Origin: Arthrobacter sp. OAP107
GTDB lineage: Bacteria; Actinomycetota; Actinomycetes; Actinomycetales; Micrococcaceae
Assembly (NCBI RefSeq): GCF_040546765.1
Contig: NZ_JBEPOK010000001.1
Location: 186,001 to 250,000, forward strand
Direction: 5' to 3'
DNA: 64,000 nt
This document shows, piece after piece, positions 45,216 to 55,023 of the stretch; position 1 is the stretch's first letter; every line of letters begins with the position of its first letter. Both the position numbers and the translations under genes were made by a program. The notes under the pieces are model-generated. The model saw only the letters and a list, made by a program, of their open reading frames with translations, did no database searches and had not been told where the DNA came from.

Positions 45216-46474
45216 GGGCTGCACACGCTTCCCTCCGCTTCCCGGAATGCCCCTGCACAGCCGGAGCGCCAAAGTCTATGCGCATGGAGCGGGTATCCAC
45301 AGTGATCTTCCGCGCCATGGCTACGCGAGTCCTGGGATGAAGCATGGTCACCACGTAGCGGCCGGCCAGTGGGAACGGGAAGGCATACCTGCCGTCGTCG
45401 TCCGTTCGGCTGGTGCCCAAGTGCCCGTCGCCGGCTTCAAGGAGTGTTATCATCGCACCGCCTACGCGCCCGCCGTTGTCACTGACCGATCCGGAAAATT
45501 TTCTAGTCGATCCTGGAGCAGGAAATTTTGGGCGACCAACCAGCGGCGTTGGCTACCATCAGGTATTCGCCGGCACTGGGGAGAGCAACTACTGTAGTTG
45601 CCCTCAGCGTCCACGCGGCTCCAGTCGACCTGATCTCCGCTGGTTTTTAGGACGGTTACGACGGTGGGTGTGAGGGGCCGGTGGTCAGGAGCCAGGACGC
45701 GTCCTTGCAGCACGAGCCCAACAACGCCGACGCCTTACACGGGGGCGCGGAGGACCACGGCTGTCCGTGGGATGAGTACCGCGGCCAGCGTCGATGCTGC
45801 CGCCGCCAGCGCTGCTATCCAGAAGATGTCCTTAAATGTTTCGAAGGACGGGAGCGGTGTCGCCGACCGTCATCGTGGCCGAGGTAAAGACGGCGGCAAT
45901 CGCCGCGCTGGATGTCGAGGTCCCGATGACACGGACTAAGCTGTTTAGGCCGTTCGCGGAAGCGGTCTCGGCCAACAACATAGCGGTCAGCGCAACTGAC
46001 AATACTAATGCTCCTGTTTAGTCGAAGGACTCGGACGTGCGGACCTTAGACTCTGGCACAACCAGCACCACGGCAAGAAGCAGCAGTATCCCTGCAGCGG
46101 CGGAAACCCAGAAGATCGAGCCCAGGCTCTCGTACAGGCCACAGCAGAGCCCATCTTCTCCTTAGGCAGTTCATCACGCATGATACTGATGTCCACCGGG
46201 ATCAAGGCCGAGGCGAAGCCCTGAAGTGCCCGTCCGATGACCAGCCTCACGTAGGCGCCGCCCACTGCTGCCGCCACCGACCCCGCCACCATGAGGGCAA
46301 GCACATAGTCATCATCTTGCGCTTGCCATACATATCCGCGCTGCGGGAAACGATTGGCGTAGCCACCCCGCTGGAGAGCAGCGTGGTAGTAACCAGCCAG
46401 GAGGCGTCGTCGGATGTCACCTGCAGGATGTCAGGGAAATCGGGAAGGAGCGGAACTACCAGCGTCGTCTGCAT
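45202..46474 (-). pseudogene. decayed DHA2-type MFS transporter with C-terminal carboxypeptidase-regulatory-like domain
   Basis: From 46474 down the minus strand: LVVPLLPDFPDILQVTSDDA and ATPIVSRSADMYGKRKMM (helix 1-2 loop), then a frame change to GRALQGFASALIPVDISIMR (helix 4), then loss of most helices, then FWIAALAAAASTLAAVLIPR (last helix). A tail follows with VLQGRVLAPDHRPLTPTVVT and LLEAGDGHLGTSRTDDDGRY, a carboxypeptidase-regulatory-like domain read in two frames. Several frameshifts and an internal deletion. Confidence 0.7.
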
Positions 46475-46572
46475 AAGGGCGAGTGTAGGGAATAACGACC
46501 GGCCACCCGCACTCTTAGCAAGGGGTCTCTCCTAGTGCGCAGCTGAGGTCGTCCTACCGCGCACGGTGCGGT

Positions 46573-46998
46573 TTAGATTGCGAAGTTGTTCAGGGCGTGT
46601 GGCGGGCGCAGGAGCCCGGGCGTGAAACCCTCTGCGGGGTCATTGCCAAGCTGGATCATCTTGTTGTTTTCGTCTACGTGGACTACCCGGGGCTCGTGAG
46701 CTTTGGCTTCCCCGGTGGTCATTTCGGCGTAGGTAATCAGGATGACGATGTCGTTTTCCTGTACCAGATGGGCGGCGGGGCCGTTGATGCCGATCACGCC
46801 CGAGCCTCGTTCGCCGGCGATGGTGTAAGTCTCCAGGCGGGCGCCGTTGGTTACGTCCACGATGGCCACAAGCTCACCAGGAAGAATGTCAGCAGCATCG
46901 AGGAGGTCAAGGTCAACGGTGACTGAACCTACATAGTGCAGGTCAGCGTGCGTGACTGTTGCCCGGTGAATTTTGGACTTGAACATTGTTCTATTCAT
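46573..46998 (-). CDS. panD: aspartate 1-decarboxylase
   Basis: Pyruvoyl enzyme making beta-alanine for pantothenate. 141 residues, with MFKSKIHRATVTHADLHYVG and the self-cleavage pair Gly24-Ser25 in YVGSVTVD, then NGARLETYTIAGERGSGVIG, INGPAAHL and VILITYAEM, all standard. Unexpectedly it is the last gene of the glycolate operon (82 bp after the unknown 115-residue gene) rather than next to panC. The ribosome-binding region is GAGC upstream of the ATG at 46998. Confidence 0.95.
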   Translation of the reverse strand: MNRTMFKSKIHRATVTHADLHYVGSVTVDLDLLDAADILPGELVAIVDVTNGARLETYTIAGERGSGVIGINGPAAHLVQENDIVILITYAEMTTGEAKAHEPRVVHVDENNKMIQLGNDPAEGFTPGLLRPPHALNNFAI

Positions 46999-47080
46999 AG
47001 AAAGCTCCAGTAGTTGGGTCGTAGTGCCGCGCGGCCGCGATATCCGGGGTGGGCTACGCCGTTGCGGACCTGCCGAAATC

Positions 47081-47428
47081 CTACTGGTTGTTCTCGGACG
47101 CCCGCGGGGGCATGAAATGTGTGAAAACCTGATCTCCGTCGAAACGGAAAATCATCTGCCTCGACGAGATTCCGTCCGCTGAAATCCAAAGAAGCGTGTC
47201 ATCTGGCATGACAACCTCCACAGTTCCTTTGCGTACCAGTTTCCCGTTATTCCAGATTTCTACACGCTGCCCGACCGTACGTTGCCATTCTGATTGCAGG
47301 TGAAGGTCCATCGTTAGCTCCTGAATATACGTGGGGTCAGATTGGAACAGATGTACCGGGTCGTTCGGCGAGCCTGCGATGAGGTGCCATGCGTTGCGAT
47401 AGTTGATGATCCCGGTGACCATCGACAC
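47081..47428 (-). CDS. conserved small protein of unknown function in the glycolate operon
   Basis: 115 residues from GTG at 47428, or 113 from ATG at 47422. No signal peptide, membrane segment or known motif. It is beta-rich by eye, with LQSEWQRTVGQRVEIWNNGK, LVRKGTVEVVMPDDTLLWIS and a polar C-terminus. The pattern VEIWNNGKLVRKGTVE suggests a small barrel. It lies between glcG and panD on one strand, so it is expected to be co-transcribed. I do not recognise the family. Confidence 0.65.
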   Translation of the reverse strand: MSMVTGIINYRNAWHLIAGSPNDPVHLFQSDPTYIQELTMDLHLQSEWQRTVGQRVEIWNNGKLVRKGTVEVVMPDDTLLWISADGISSRQMIFRFDGDQVFTHFMPPRASENNQ

Positions 47429-47599
47429 CCCACCGCAGGAGTTCGGGCTGCAGGGACTGCAGTTAAACGGAACGCTGCCCGGGCCCGTTGTACGTGCTGA
47501 AGGGCGGCGGATGAGCTCCGCTTATGGCGGCGCCCACGTACTGCCTGGAGCGATCCTTGTGGCAACCGGCAGGTTTCTAGCAGCAAGGATCAGGTGCCG

Positions 47600-48013
47600 C
47601 TAGGGGCTGCCTAAAGCCTCCAGGACTGCAGAGCCGATCTCGGCGTCCTGGTCAGGCGTCCCGCCCGCGACGCCAAGGCCACCCGCGTGCTTTCCCGCGA
47701 ACACCAAGGGGAATCCCCCACGAATGTTTGTCAGGAGGTTATCGGTGCCCATCGGAAGGGCAAGAGCGAAGTCTCCCTGCATCCAACCGCTGGGCCTCCG
47801 AGAGGAAGCCGCCGTATTGGCTTTCCGTCGGCTGGTCTCAACGCTGTGAGGCATCGAACCGTCCGCCCGGCCGAAAGCAACGAGTCCCATCATCGGATCG
47901 ACAACAGTGACAGCTACCAGGACACCTCGCTTTTCCCCTTCTTCGAGGGCCAAAACAACAGCCCGGGCGGCCGCCGCGTAACTTACCGAAAGTGATTCAA
48001 CATAGTTCTGCAT
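47600..48013 (-). CDS. glcG: GlcG/HbpS family protein
   Basis: 137-residue protein of the GlcG/HbpS fold, a haem-binding or redox-sensing domain often found with glycolate oxidase genes. ALEEGEKRGVLVAVTVVDPM, RRKANTAASSRRPSGW and NIRGGFPLVFAGKHAGGLGV are the family's conserved blocks. 15 bp downstream of malate synthase. Role in glycolate metabolism is not settled. Confidence 0.85.
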   Translation of the reverse strand: MQNYVESLSVSYAAAARAVVLALEEGEKRGVLVAVTVVDPMMGLVAFGRADGSMPHSVETSRRKANTAASSRRPSGWMQGDFALALPMGTDNLLTNIRGGFPLVFAGKHAGGLGVAGGTPDQDAEIGSAVLEALGSP

Positions 48014-48028
48014 GAGGTTCCTTGAGGT

Positions 48029-50233
48029 CTATGAGTTAACCGTGTGGATTGCTACTGAGCGGGTAAGGCGCTTTTGCTCACGTCGTCGTTTGTGCAGGAG
48101 AGGTTCGGTATAGCCGTTTGGCTGTTCGGCCCCTTGGAACACCAAGTCAGCGGCGCACTGGAACGCGATGCTGTCCTCGAAGTTGGAAGACATAGGGCGG
48201 TACAAGGGGTCCGTCGAGTTCTGGGCGTCTACAACCCCGGCCATCCGCCTCATGCTTTCATGCACGTCCTGCTCGCTCACTACTCCATGACGGAGCCAAT
48301 TGGAGATGTGCTGACTTGATATGCGCAGCGTGGCACGGTCCTCCATGAGTGCAACGTCATGAATGTCCGGCACCTTTGAGCACCCCACTCCCTGGTCGAC
48401 CCAGCGGACAACGTATCCGAGCAGTGACTGCATGTTGTTATCGAGTTCTTCCTGGCGCTCGGCTGCCGACCATGACGGATTAACCGCGATGGGGAGAGTC
48501 AGCAGTCCCTCAGGAGTGCCGCGGCGGCCCTGAGTGGCGATGTCCTGTTGGCGGGCAGGAACATCTACGCGGTGGTAGTGGATGGCGTGGAGGGTCGCCG
48601 CGGTGGGCGAGGGCACCCAGGCAGTGGTGGCCCCGGACAGGGGGTGGGCAACCTTTTGCTCGAGCATCGCAGCCATGAGATCCGGCATCGCCCACATGCC
48701 TTTGCCGATCTGGCCGTGGCCGGGCAGCCCCACTTCGACGCCGATATCGACGTTTTGATCCTCATAGGCGGAGATCCATGCTTGGTTACGCATGTCAGCC
48801 TTGCGGACGAAGGCCCCAGCCTCCATGGACGTGTGTATTTCGTCACCGGACCTGTCCAGGAACCCGGTATTGATAAATACCAGTCGTTCCCGGGCTTCCG
48901 CTATGCAGGCCTTCAGGTTGACCGTGGTCCGCCGCTCCTCGTCCATGAGGCCGAGCTTCAGCGTGTTCGCCGGCAGTCCAAGAAGTTCCTCTACGCGCCG
49001 GAAGAGTTCCACCGTGAAAGCCACTTCGGCCGGGCCGTGCATTTTCGGTTTGACGATGTAGATGGAGCCATGGGACCCGTTTCGCATGGGGTTGGAGGGG
49101 TCACGACCGGGCAGCGCGGTTAGCGCGGTGAGGACGGCATCCAGGATGCCCTCGCCGATCTCATTTCCCTGGGCATCGAGTACGGCGTCGGTGCTCATGA
49201 GGTGGCCGACGTTCCGGACGAAGATGAGTGCCCGTCCCGGCACCGTTATCTCTCCCGCGCCATCCGGAGATGTATAGCGCCGATCCTTTGCCAGCCGCCG
49301 AACCATCACTTCGCCTCCCTTTGTGAAGGTGTCTGCGAGGTCGCCGCGATTGATCCCGAGCCAATTGCGGTAACAGAGGATTTTATCCTCGGCGTCCACG
49401 GCGGAAACGGAATCCTCGAAGTCCATGATCGTCGTAATGGCGGATTCGAGGAGGACGTCGGAGATGCCTGCCGGGTCCGTCTGTCCTACCTGTGTGGAAG
49501 GGTCGATAGTGATCTCGACGTGGAGTCCATGGTGGCGCAGAAGGATTGCCGATGGCGAGCCGTCCTCACCCCGGTAGCCGGCGAGCAGCTCAGACTGAAT
49601 CAGGCCGCTAAAGGTGCCGTCTGCCAGTTCCACCGTCAACACGCCGTCGCGTACGGTGTATCCCACCGAATAGGCGTGTCGCCCTGCGTTTAGCGGAAAG
49701 AATTCGTCCAACAGCTCGCGCACATATGAGACCACCAGCTTGCCGCGTGCTGGATCGTATTCTTTTGCTCCCGTTGCCGGGCCCAGGGCATCGGTGCCGT
49801 ACAGCGCGTCATAGAGTGAGCCCCACCGCGCGTTTGCGGCGTTGAGTGCGTAGCGGGCGTTCGAAACGGGCACAATCAGCTGAGGTCCTGCCACGCGGGC
49901 AATCTCCTCATCCACTCCGAGAGTGTGTACTTGTACGTCTTCGGGTTCGGGAAGGACGTACCCGATGTTCTGCAGGAAGGATCGGTACTCATGTTGATCG
50001 AATGGAACTGGGTGCAGAGCGTGCCAGCCGTCAATTTGGGCTTGGAGCTCGTCGCGCCGGGCGAGTAGCTCACGGTTTCGGGGCGCCAAGTCCTGAACAA
50101 TTTGTTCAAGACCACTCCAGAAGTCTGCCGCTTCGATGCCCGAGCCAGGCAGTGCCTCCTGCTCGACAAAACGGTGCAAAGCTGTGTCGACGGAGAGCCC
50201 TCCGCTTTGGATGCGTCCTTCCTGGTCCATCAT
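48029..50233 (-). CDS. glcB: malate synthase G
   Basis: Condenses glyoxylate with acetyl-CoA to malate. 734 residues, the monomeric G form: LELADGT-like N-terminal clasp, then TTIMDFEDSVSAVDAEDKIL, RGRALIFVRNVGHLMSTDAV (catalytic Arg region), LGLMDEERRTTVNLKACIAE (Glu/Asp metal site), DRSGDEIHTSMEAGAFVRKA and the C-terminal WVDQGVGCSKVPDIHDVALM with the catalytic Asp. Its ATGATG overlaps the glcD stop. With GlcD it takes glycolate through glyoxylate to malate. Confidence 0.96.
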   Translation of the reverse strand: MMDQEGRIQSGGLSVDTALHRFVEQEALPGSGIEAADFWSGLEQIVQDLAPRNRELLARRDELQAQIDGWHALHPVPFDQHEYRSFLQNIGYVLPEPEDVQVHTLGVDEEIARVAGPQLIVPVSNARYALNAANARWGSLYDALYGTDALGPATGAKEYDPARGKLVVSYVRELLDEFFPLNAGRHAYSVGYTVRDGVLTVELADGTFSGLIQSELLAGYRGEDGSPSAILLRHHGLHVEITIDPSTQVGQTDPAGISDVLLESAITTIMDFEDSVSAVDAEDKILCYRNWLGINRGDLADTFTKGGEVMVRRLAKDRRYTSPDGAGEITVPGRALIFVRNVGHLMSTDAVLDAQGNEIGEGILDAVLTALTALPGRDPSNPMRNGSHGSIYIVKPKMHGPAEVAFTVELFRRVEELLGLPANTLKLGLMDEERRTTVNLKACIAEARERLVFINTGFLDRSGDEIHTSMEAGAFVRKADMRNQAWISAYEDQNVDIGVEVGLPGHGQIGKGMWAMPDLMAAMLEQKVAHPLSGATTAWVPSPTAATLHAIHYHRVDVPARQQDIATQGRRGTPEGLLTLPIAVNPSWSAAERQEELDNNMQSLLGYVVRWVDQGVGCSKVPDIHDVALMEDRATLRISSQHISNWLRHGVVSEQDVHESMRRMAGVVDAQNSTDPLYRPMSSNFEDSIAFQCAADLVFQGAEQPNGYTEPLLHKRRREQKRLTRSVAIHTVNS

Positions 50234-51711
50234 GAGTGTCCTTTCTTCCCAGCGCGGCCGGCAGTACCTGAAGCAGCAAAAATGGTTCCAGGGTTGAGGA
50301 TTCCTGCTGGATCCAAAGCCCGCTTTACATTGTGTGAGATTTCAAGGAGGTCTTCTCCGATCTGGTCAACGAGCCAGGGCCGCTTGAGTCGGCCCACGCC
50401 GTGCTCGCCGGTGATGGTGCCTTCCAGTTCTATGGCCAGGTCCATTACCTCACCGTAGGCGAGGTATGCGCGCTCCTTCATGGCGGCGTCGTCCGGGTTG
50501 AAAACAATCAGCGGATGCGTGTTGCCGTCACCCGCGTGGGCGATGAATGCAATGATCACATCGCGGGCTTCAGCGATCTTCTCTACTCCGAGAATGAGTT
50601 CTCCCAGTCGGGGGATGGCTACGCCCACGTCCTCAAGCAGCAACGTGCCCAAACGTTCGACGGAAGGGATGGCGATTCGCCGGGCGTGGGCAAACCGCTC
50701 ACCTTCCTGCTGGTCTGCGACTTCAAATGCCTCGAACGCGCCGTGCCGTTGGAAGGCTGCCAGCATGGTCGTGACTTCGGCCCCACTAGGGCTTTGATCA
50801 TCAGAGCGCGCTACAACAAGCGCTGACGCGTGGCGGTGCAGGCCCATATCCAGCACGTCTTCAACGGCGTTGATGGACGTCGCATCCATGTACTCCAGCA
50901 TTGATGGGCGGATGCTCGAGGCGACCTCAAGGATCGCGGCTGCAGCATCCCCGCTACTGGAGAACCACCCCACTACTGTCCGCGCGGGCGGCGCTGCCGG
51001 CAGGAGCCGCAAGGTGAGTTCCGTGATAATGCCCAGCGTGCCCTCGCTGCCAACAAAGAGCTTTAGCATGGACAGACCCGCAACGTCCTTCAGCCGCGGT
51101 CCGCCAATGCGTACCACCCGGCCGTCAGCCGTGACCACTTCCATGCCCAGGATGTAGTCAGAGGTGACACCGTATTTGACGCAGCACAGGCCGCCGGCGT
51201 TGGTCGCGGCGTTGCCGCCGATGGTGCAGATCTCGTAGGACGCGGGGTCCGGCGGATACCACAGTCCCGCCTGAGCGGTTGCCGCCTTAACCTCAGCGTT
51301 GAGAAGGCCTGGCTGGACCACCGCAGTGCGGGTGACTGCGTCCACATTGATGCTGCGCATCCGCTCTGTGCTCAACACTATTCCGTCACTTACAGCGGTT
51401 GCTCCTCCGGATAGACCCGTTCCGGCACCCCTGGGCACAACGGGAATCCGATGTTTGGCCGCCCACTGCATCGTGACCTGGACGTGCTCGGTGGTCAGGG
51501 GAAGCACGACACCAATCGGCATACCAGCGTTGGGATCGAAGGCGCGATCCTGTTGGTACGGCCCCATGGCTGCAGGATCCGTAATTAGGGCTTCGGGCGG
51601 GAGTACCGCGGCGAGTTCATGGATGGGCTCACCGGCGGTATTTTGTTGATCAGTAACTCCACATGGAGAACTTTGTAACTCCGCCTCCCGCTTAATGGCC
51701 GGGTATGACAT
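50230..51711 (-). CDS. glcD: FAD-linked glycolate/lactate oxidase subunit
   Basis: Oxidises glycolate to glyoxylate. 493 residues from the ATG at 51711, which has AAGGAG seven bases upstream; the alternative TTG at 51729 overlaps that site. VAO-type FAD domain: VPRGAGTGLSGGATAVSDGI, PPDPASYEICTIGGNAATNA, GLCCVKYGVTSDYILGMEVV, then the C-terminal cap with FIAHAGDGNTHPLIVFN and TGEHGVGRLKRPWL. Single-subunit form; no glcE or glcF is seen. First gene of the operon that continues to panD. Confidence 0.93.
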   Translation of the reverse strand: MSYPAIKREAELQSSPCGVTDQQNTAGEPIHELAAVLPPEALITDPAAMGPYQQDRAFDPNAGMPIGVVLPLTTEHVQVTMQWAAKHRIPVVPRGAGTGLSGGATAVSDGIVLSTERMRSINVDAVTRTAVVQPGLLNAEVKAATAQAGLWYPPDPASYEICTIGGNAATNAGGLCCVKYGVTSDYILGMEVVTADGRVVRIGGPRLKDVAGLSMLKLFVGSEGTLGIITELTLRLLPAAPPARTVVGWFSSSGDAAAAILEVASSIRPSMLEYMDATSINAVEDVLDMGLHRHASALVVARSDDQSPSGAEVTTMLAAFQRHGAFEAFEVADQQEGERFAHARRIAIPSVERLGTLLLEDVGVAIPRLGELILGVEKIAEARDVIIAFIAHAGDGNTHPLIVFNPDDAAMKERAYLAYGEVMDLAIELEGTITGEHGVGRLKRPWLVDQIGEDLLEISHNVKRALDPAGILNPGTIFAASGTAGRAGKKGHS

Positions 51712-52460
51712 GTCGTCGCTCCTTTTCAATCATAGTTAGGTCGAGAGAGTTCCTGAGGACACTCACCGCACTGCTCTCGTCAACGGCCGCGCTCCATTTA
51801 TTCGGACCGCTGGCCGCACATTAAGACTTACTTCCTTAGGCGGAGAAGGTCCGAGGGTGTTAGATCATCAGTGCCAGTTCTGCGGGCAGCTCAGCGCAGG
51901 TTTTGGAAAGCCTGCTTCAGGCGGGGGATTGGCAAGTCCCGAGAGCCGGAGCGGAGCTGCTCCGAGCATTCACTACGCTGGTTCCCGCCGCACCGCCACC
52001 ATGTCTCAACAGAGGCCCCACCAGTCGACGCTTCCAACATCCAGCTTCAGAGCGGTTGGTTCGGCGATCATGAAGCGACGTTCTTCTGCTCGCGTCCTGT
52101 GTTCCCGTGGTCTGTCTGCCTACGCACGGGGCGAAATTCGGTTGCTGGTAGAGATATCTTGTGGTCAAGTGCGGTCTTGAGGCCATTGGTTCGAAGCTCC
52201 AAGACGGGCACCTCCTAGGTTGGATCAGCGGCTGTTTAATGAATGAATTGATGCACTAACTTTGAGGAATATGCGTGATGTGGTCAATTCGTTTCCTCGC
52301 AACTGAGCAATCCGACAACCACGGACGCATAGAACACGTGTGGATCTGCACGAAATGATTAGCATCGATCCCCTCCACTACCTGTGCGGCATGACTGGCT
52401 GCCAAAAGGTATTAGGGTGGTGCCTTATTCCCACACCTTGTAGCCCTTGGAGAACCCATC
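51712..52460. other. intergenic region, divergent promoters of the glycolate operon and carbonic anhydrase gene
   Basis: 749 bp without a supportable gene; frames are short and without motifs. It must contain the promoters for glcD (minus) and the carbonic anhydrase/IclR unit (plus). Confidence 0.4.
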
Positions 52461-53018
52461 ATGAGCAATAACGTCATCACCATAAATGGCCGAACACCGC
52501 GTCTCGCTGCCGGCACTTGGATCGCCCCGACCGCCACCGTGGTCGGCGATGTCAGCCTAGGGCAGGCGTCGGGAGTCTTCTACGGCGCTGTATTGCGCGC
52601 GGACATGGAAAACATCACGATCGGTTCCGGCAGCAACATCCAGGACACAGCCGTCGTCCACGCAGATCCCGGATACCCCGCCCATCTGGGCGACCAGGTC
52701 AGCGTGGGTCACGGAGCGGTCCTGCACGGCTGCACCGTGGAGGCGGGCTCGCTCATCGGCATGAACGCCACCGTCCTCAACGGCGCAGTTATTGGGAAGG
52801 GATCACTCGTAGCCGCCAACGCATTGGTGCTGGAGGGCACTATTGTTCCCGCGGGTTCCCTCGTTGCGGGTGTCCCCGCCAAAGTGCGCAGGCCCCTTAC
52901 GCCTGAGGAAATCGAGCATTGCCGAGCGAACGCCGAAAACTACAAGGAGCTCACTAGTCAACATCTCGAAGCAACCGGCAAAATTCATGCTTCAGCCCAT
53001 GATTCCCATGGACTCTGA
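52461..53018 (+). CDS. gamma-carbonic anhydrase family protein
   Basis: Left-handed beta-helix protein of 185 residues with hexapeptide repeats (VVGDVSLGQASGVFYGAVLR, AVVHADPGYPAHLGDQVSVG, HGAVLHGCTVEAGSLIGMNA). The three zinc-ligand histidines are present in VVHADPG, VGHGAV and LHGC. A short helical C-terminus follows. TTGGAGAA precedes the ATG. Such proteins hydrate CO2 or bind CoA esters. It precedes the IclR gene by 140 bp and faces the glycolate operon. Confidence 0.88.
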   Translation: MSNNVITINGRTPRLAAGTWIAPTATVVGDVSLGQASGVFYGAVLRADMENITIGSGSNIQDTAVVHADPGYPAHLGDQVSVGHGAVLHGCTVEAGSLIGMNATVLNGAVIGKGSLVAANALVLEGTIVPAGSLVAGVPAKVRRPLTPEEIEHCRANAENYKELTSQHLEATGKIHASAHDSHGL

Positions 53019-53158
53019 TGCACCAATCCAACATGTCGGAGGCGGGCCATTGCCTGAACAGCTACGGCACTCTCGCGCCTCACACTCCACTATCTGGGCG
53101 TGCGGACGCCCGCCTGAAACGGTGCCCTGGTTGCTGAAGAGTCGCAGGAGACAGTCTC

Positions 53159-53914
53159 ATGGCTGAGAAATCCCCCAGAGGCGTGCAGTCTGTTGAGCGC
53201 GTTTTTGAGTTGTTGGAACTGATTACTGATGCAGGCGGTGACGTCACGCTCAGCCAGCTCTCCTTATCGACCGATCTTCCGCTGCCCACCATCCACCGGC
53301 TCCTGCGTACGCTGGTCACTCTCGGCTGCATCCGACGACTGCCCCACCGCCGCTACGCCCTGGGCCCTCGGCTGATCAGGCTCGGCGAAGAAGCAAACAA
53401 GCAGTTGGGCGCCATGGCCCGGCCGCAGCTCAAATTCCTCGTGGATCAGCTCGGGGAGACCTCCAACATGGCGGTGCTCGATTCAGACATGGTTATCTAC
53501 GTAGCCCAGGTTCCCTCCCGGCATTCGATGAGGATGTTCACTGAGGTCGGACGCCGTGCCCACACCCACGACACGGGCGTCGGCAAAGCCATCCTGGCCC
53601 AGCTTGATGACGAGGTGATCCGCGGCATCGTGCAACGCACCGGCATGCCCACTCCGACTTCCAAGAGCATCGGCGATATCGAATCCCTCCTGGCAGACCT
53701 GGGCAAGATCCGGGAACGCGGCTACTCCATTGACGAGGAAGAGCAGGATCTGGGAGTCCGTTGCTTTGCCATGGCAGTTCCCGATGCACCTACTCCTGCC
53801 GCCATCTCGGTCTCCGGGCCGGTATCCCGCGTGGACCGGTCGTTCGCCGGGCGTGCCGTCCCGATGCTGCGCAAGGCCGCCCAGGCCATCTCGGACGAGC
53901 TCAACCGCAACTGA
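53159..53914 (+). CDS. IclR family regulator
   Basis: 251 residues: winged HTH at about 8-70 (VERVFELLELITDAGGDVTL, LSLSTDLPLPTIHRLLRTLV) and the IclR effector domain (SDMVIYVAQVPSRHSMRMFT, HTHDTGVGKAILAQLDDEV, EEQDLGVRCFAMAVPDAPTP). Nearest divergent catabolic operon is glcD-glcB-glcG-panD, so glyoxylate or glycolate sensing is a reasonable guess; IclR relatives commonly regulate allantoin/glyoxylate metabolism. Confidence 0.92.
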   Translation: MAEKSPRGVQSVERVFELLELITDAGGDVTLSQLSLSTDLPLPTIHRLLRTLVTLGCIRRLPHRRYALGPRLIRLGEEANKQLGAMARPQLKFLVDQLGETSNMAVLDSDMVIYVAQVPSRHSMRMFTEVGRRAHTHDTGVGKAILAQLDDEVIRGIVQRTGMPTPTSKSIGDIESLLADLGKIRERGYSIDEEEQDLGVRCFAMAVPDAPTPAAISVSGPVSRVDRSFAGRAVPMLRKAAQAISDELNRN

Positions 53915-53937
53915 TCCTGCCGGCGCAACGGCCCGAC

Positions 53938-54360
53938 CTATGCGCTGACGTCACCTGGCGAGGCAGGTACTGGTAGACGGTCTTTCGGCTGGTCCTGTAA
54001 TCGCGGGCAAGGGCGACTGTAGGAACGCCACTGCCGGCGCGCCGGACCAGTTCGGCGGCACGTTTCCGGTGAAGGGGTCTTCTTTCGTCCCTTGTGCGCA
54101 CCGCGCTGCTTCGCCAGCGCATGCCTTCCCGTTGTCGCTCCCTGATCAGGGAGCGACCGAACTCCGTAAACGCCCCCATGACCGAGAGCATGAGGTTGGC
54201 GATGGGGGAGTCCTCCCCGGTGAAGACCAGGCTCTCTTTGTCGAACTCCACCCGGACTCCTTTGCGAGTGCGACTCTGGACCAGAGCACGCAAGTCGTCT
54301 AGGTTGCGGGTGAGCCTGTCCATGCTTGTGTACCACCACGGTGTCCCCGTCGCGGCCGAA
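53938..54360 (-). pseudogene. Tn3-type serine resolvase remnant
   Basis: Second copy of the resolvase at 62187. SMDRLTRNLDDLRALVQSRT, FTGEDSPIANLMLSVMGAF and RSLIRERQREGM are in one frame, then a shifted frame gives LAKQRGAHKGRKKT, then the HTH RTSRKTVYQYLP is back in the first frame. The N-terminal catalytic Ser part is missing. Confidence 0.8.
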
Positions 54361-54409
54361 ACGCAGCAGTTCGGCGTGGTCCGGGTGTCACCGATGGAAT
54401 CGAGGTAAT

Positions 54410-54584
54410 CCTGGGTGGGTGCTTCCGAGGGTGCGAGCGTTGGCAGGAAGCGCAACAACGCCCCGCTGCTTATAAGTCCGGCCACGGCTAAAACCCCGTA
54501 GGCCTCCCGCCAGGCGAGATTCTGTCCCAGAAGAGTGGCAAAAGGTACACCAAGCACCATTCCGGCCGTGCTACCAGCCATCAC
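54410..54584 (-). pseudogene. fragment of a DHA1-type MFS transporter
   Basis: GSTAGMVLGVPFATLLGQNL and VLAVAGLISSGALLRFLPTL correspond to helices 5-6 of DHA1 efflux permeases. It reads straight into the resolvase remnant, producing a chimeric frame of 227 codons that is not a real protein. Confidence 0.6.
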
Positions 54585-54834
54585 CAGCGAGGATGCGTGC
54601 CAACCGCGGCCCCTGGGGGCCAGACGTGGCGCCCCAGTGCCCGCACCTCACCGGGGTAAACGCGGGCTGGCGTGGTGTGCGTCGCCCGAAGAGCGTCACA
54701 GGGTGGCGGCGGCCGGGTTCCAGGCTTCTGGCAACGGCGTCGGCTTCTCAACCGTCGACGGGACGGCGGTGCCACTATGGCACAGAGGCGGCCGCCGCTC
54801 GGCGACAGGGCTTCAGCCGGACGTTCGAGGGACC

Positions 54835-55023
54835 ATGTCACGGACTGTCGATCTGATCCTGGAGCAATACCATCGCGCGCTTGATGCCGTGGTCTCCGGT
54901 AACTTCGCACCAATGAAAGAGTTGATTTCCAGGCGGGATGACGTCACGCTCGCTAATCCGCTCGGCCCGCCTGTCAGGGGTCCTCTGGCTCAACTACTTC
55001 AGAATTGTGGCTTGTCAGGATAG
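54835..55023 (+). pseudogene. N-terminal fragment of an NTF2-like (SnoaL/DUF4440) protein
   Basis: LILEQYHRALDAVVSGNFAP and ELISRRDDVTLANPLGPPVR are the first helix and strand of an NTF2-like fold. Similarity stops at PVRG, where the TTGGCGA repeat zone begins. Confidence 0.55.

Noticed and set aside
50296..50307. TGGATCCA inside glcD as an operator
   Set aside because: Lies in coding sequence far from a promoter; taken as a chance BamHI-like hexamer.
53901..54584. Single 227-codon frame joining an MFS piece to a resolvase piece
   Set aside because: Chance joining of two remnants; neither half is complete and the resolvase part has an internal frame loss.
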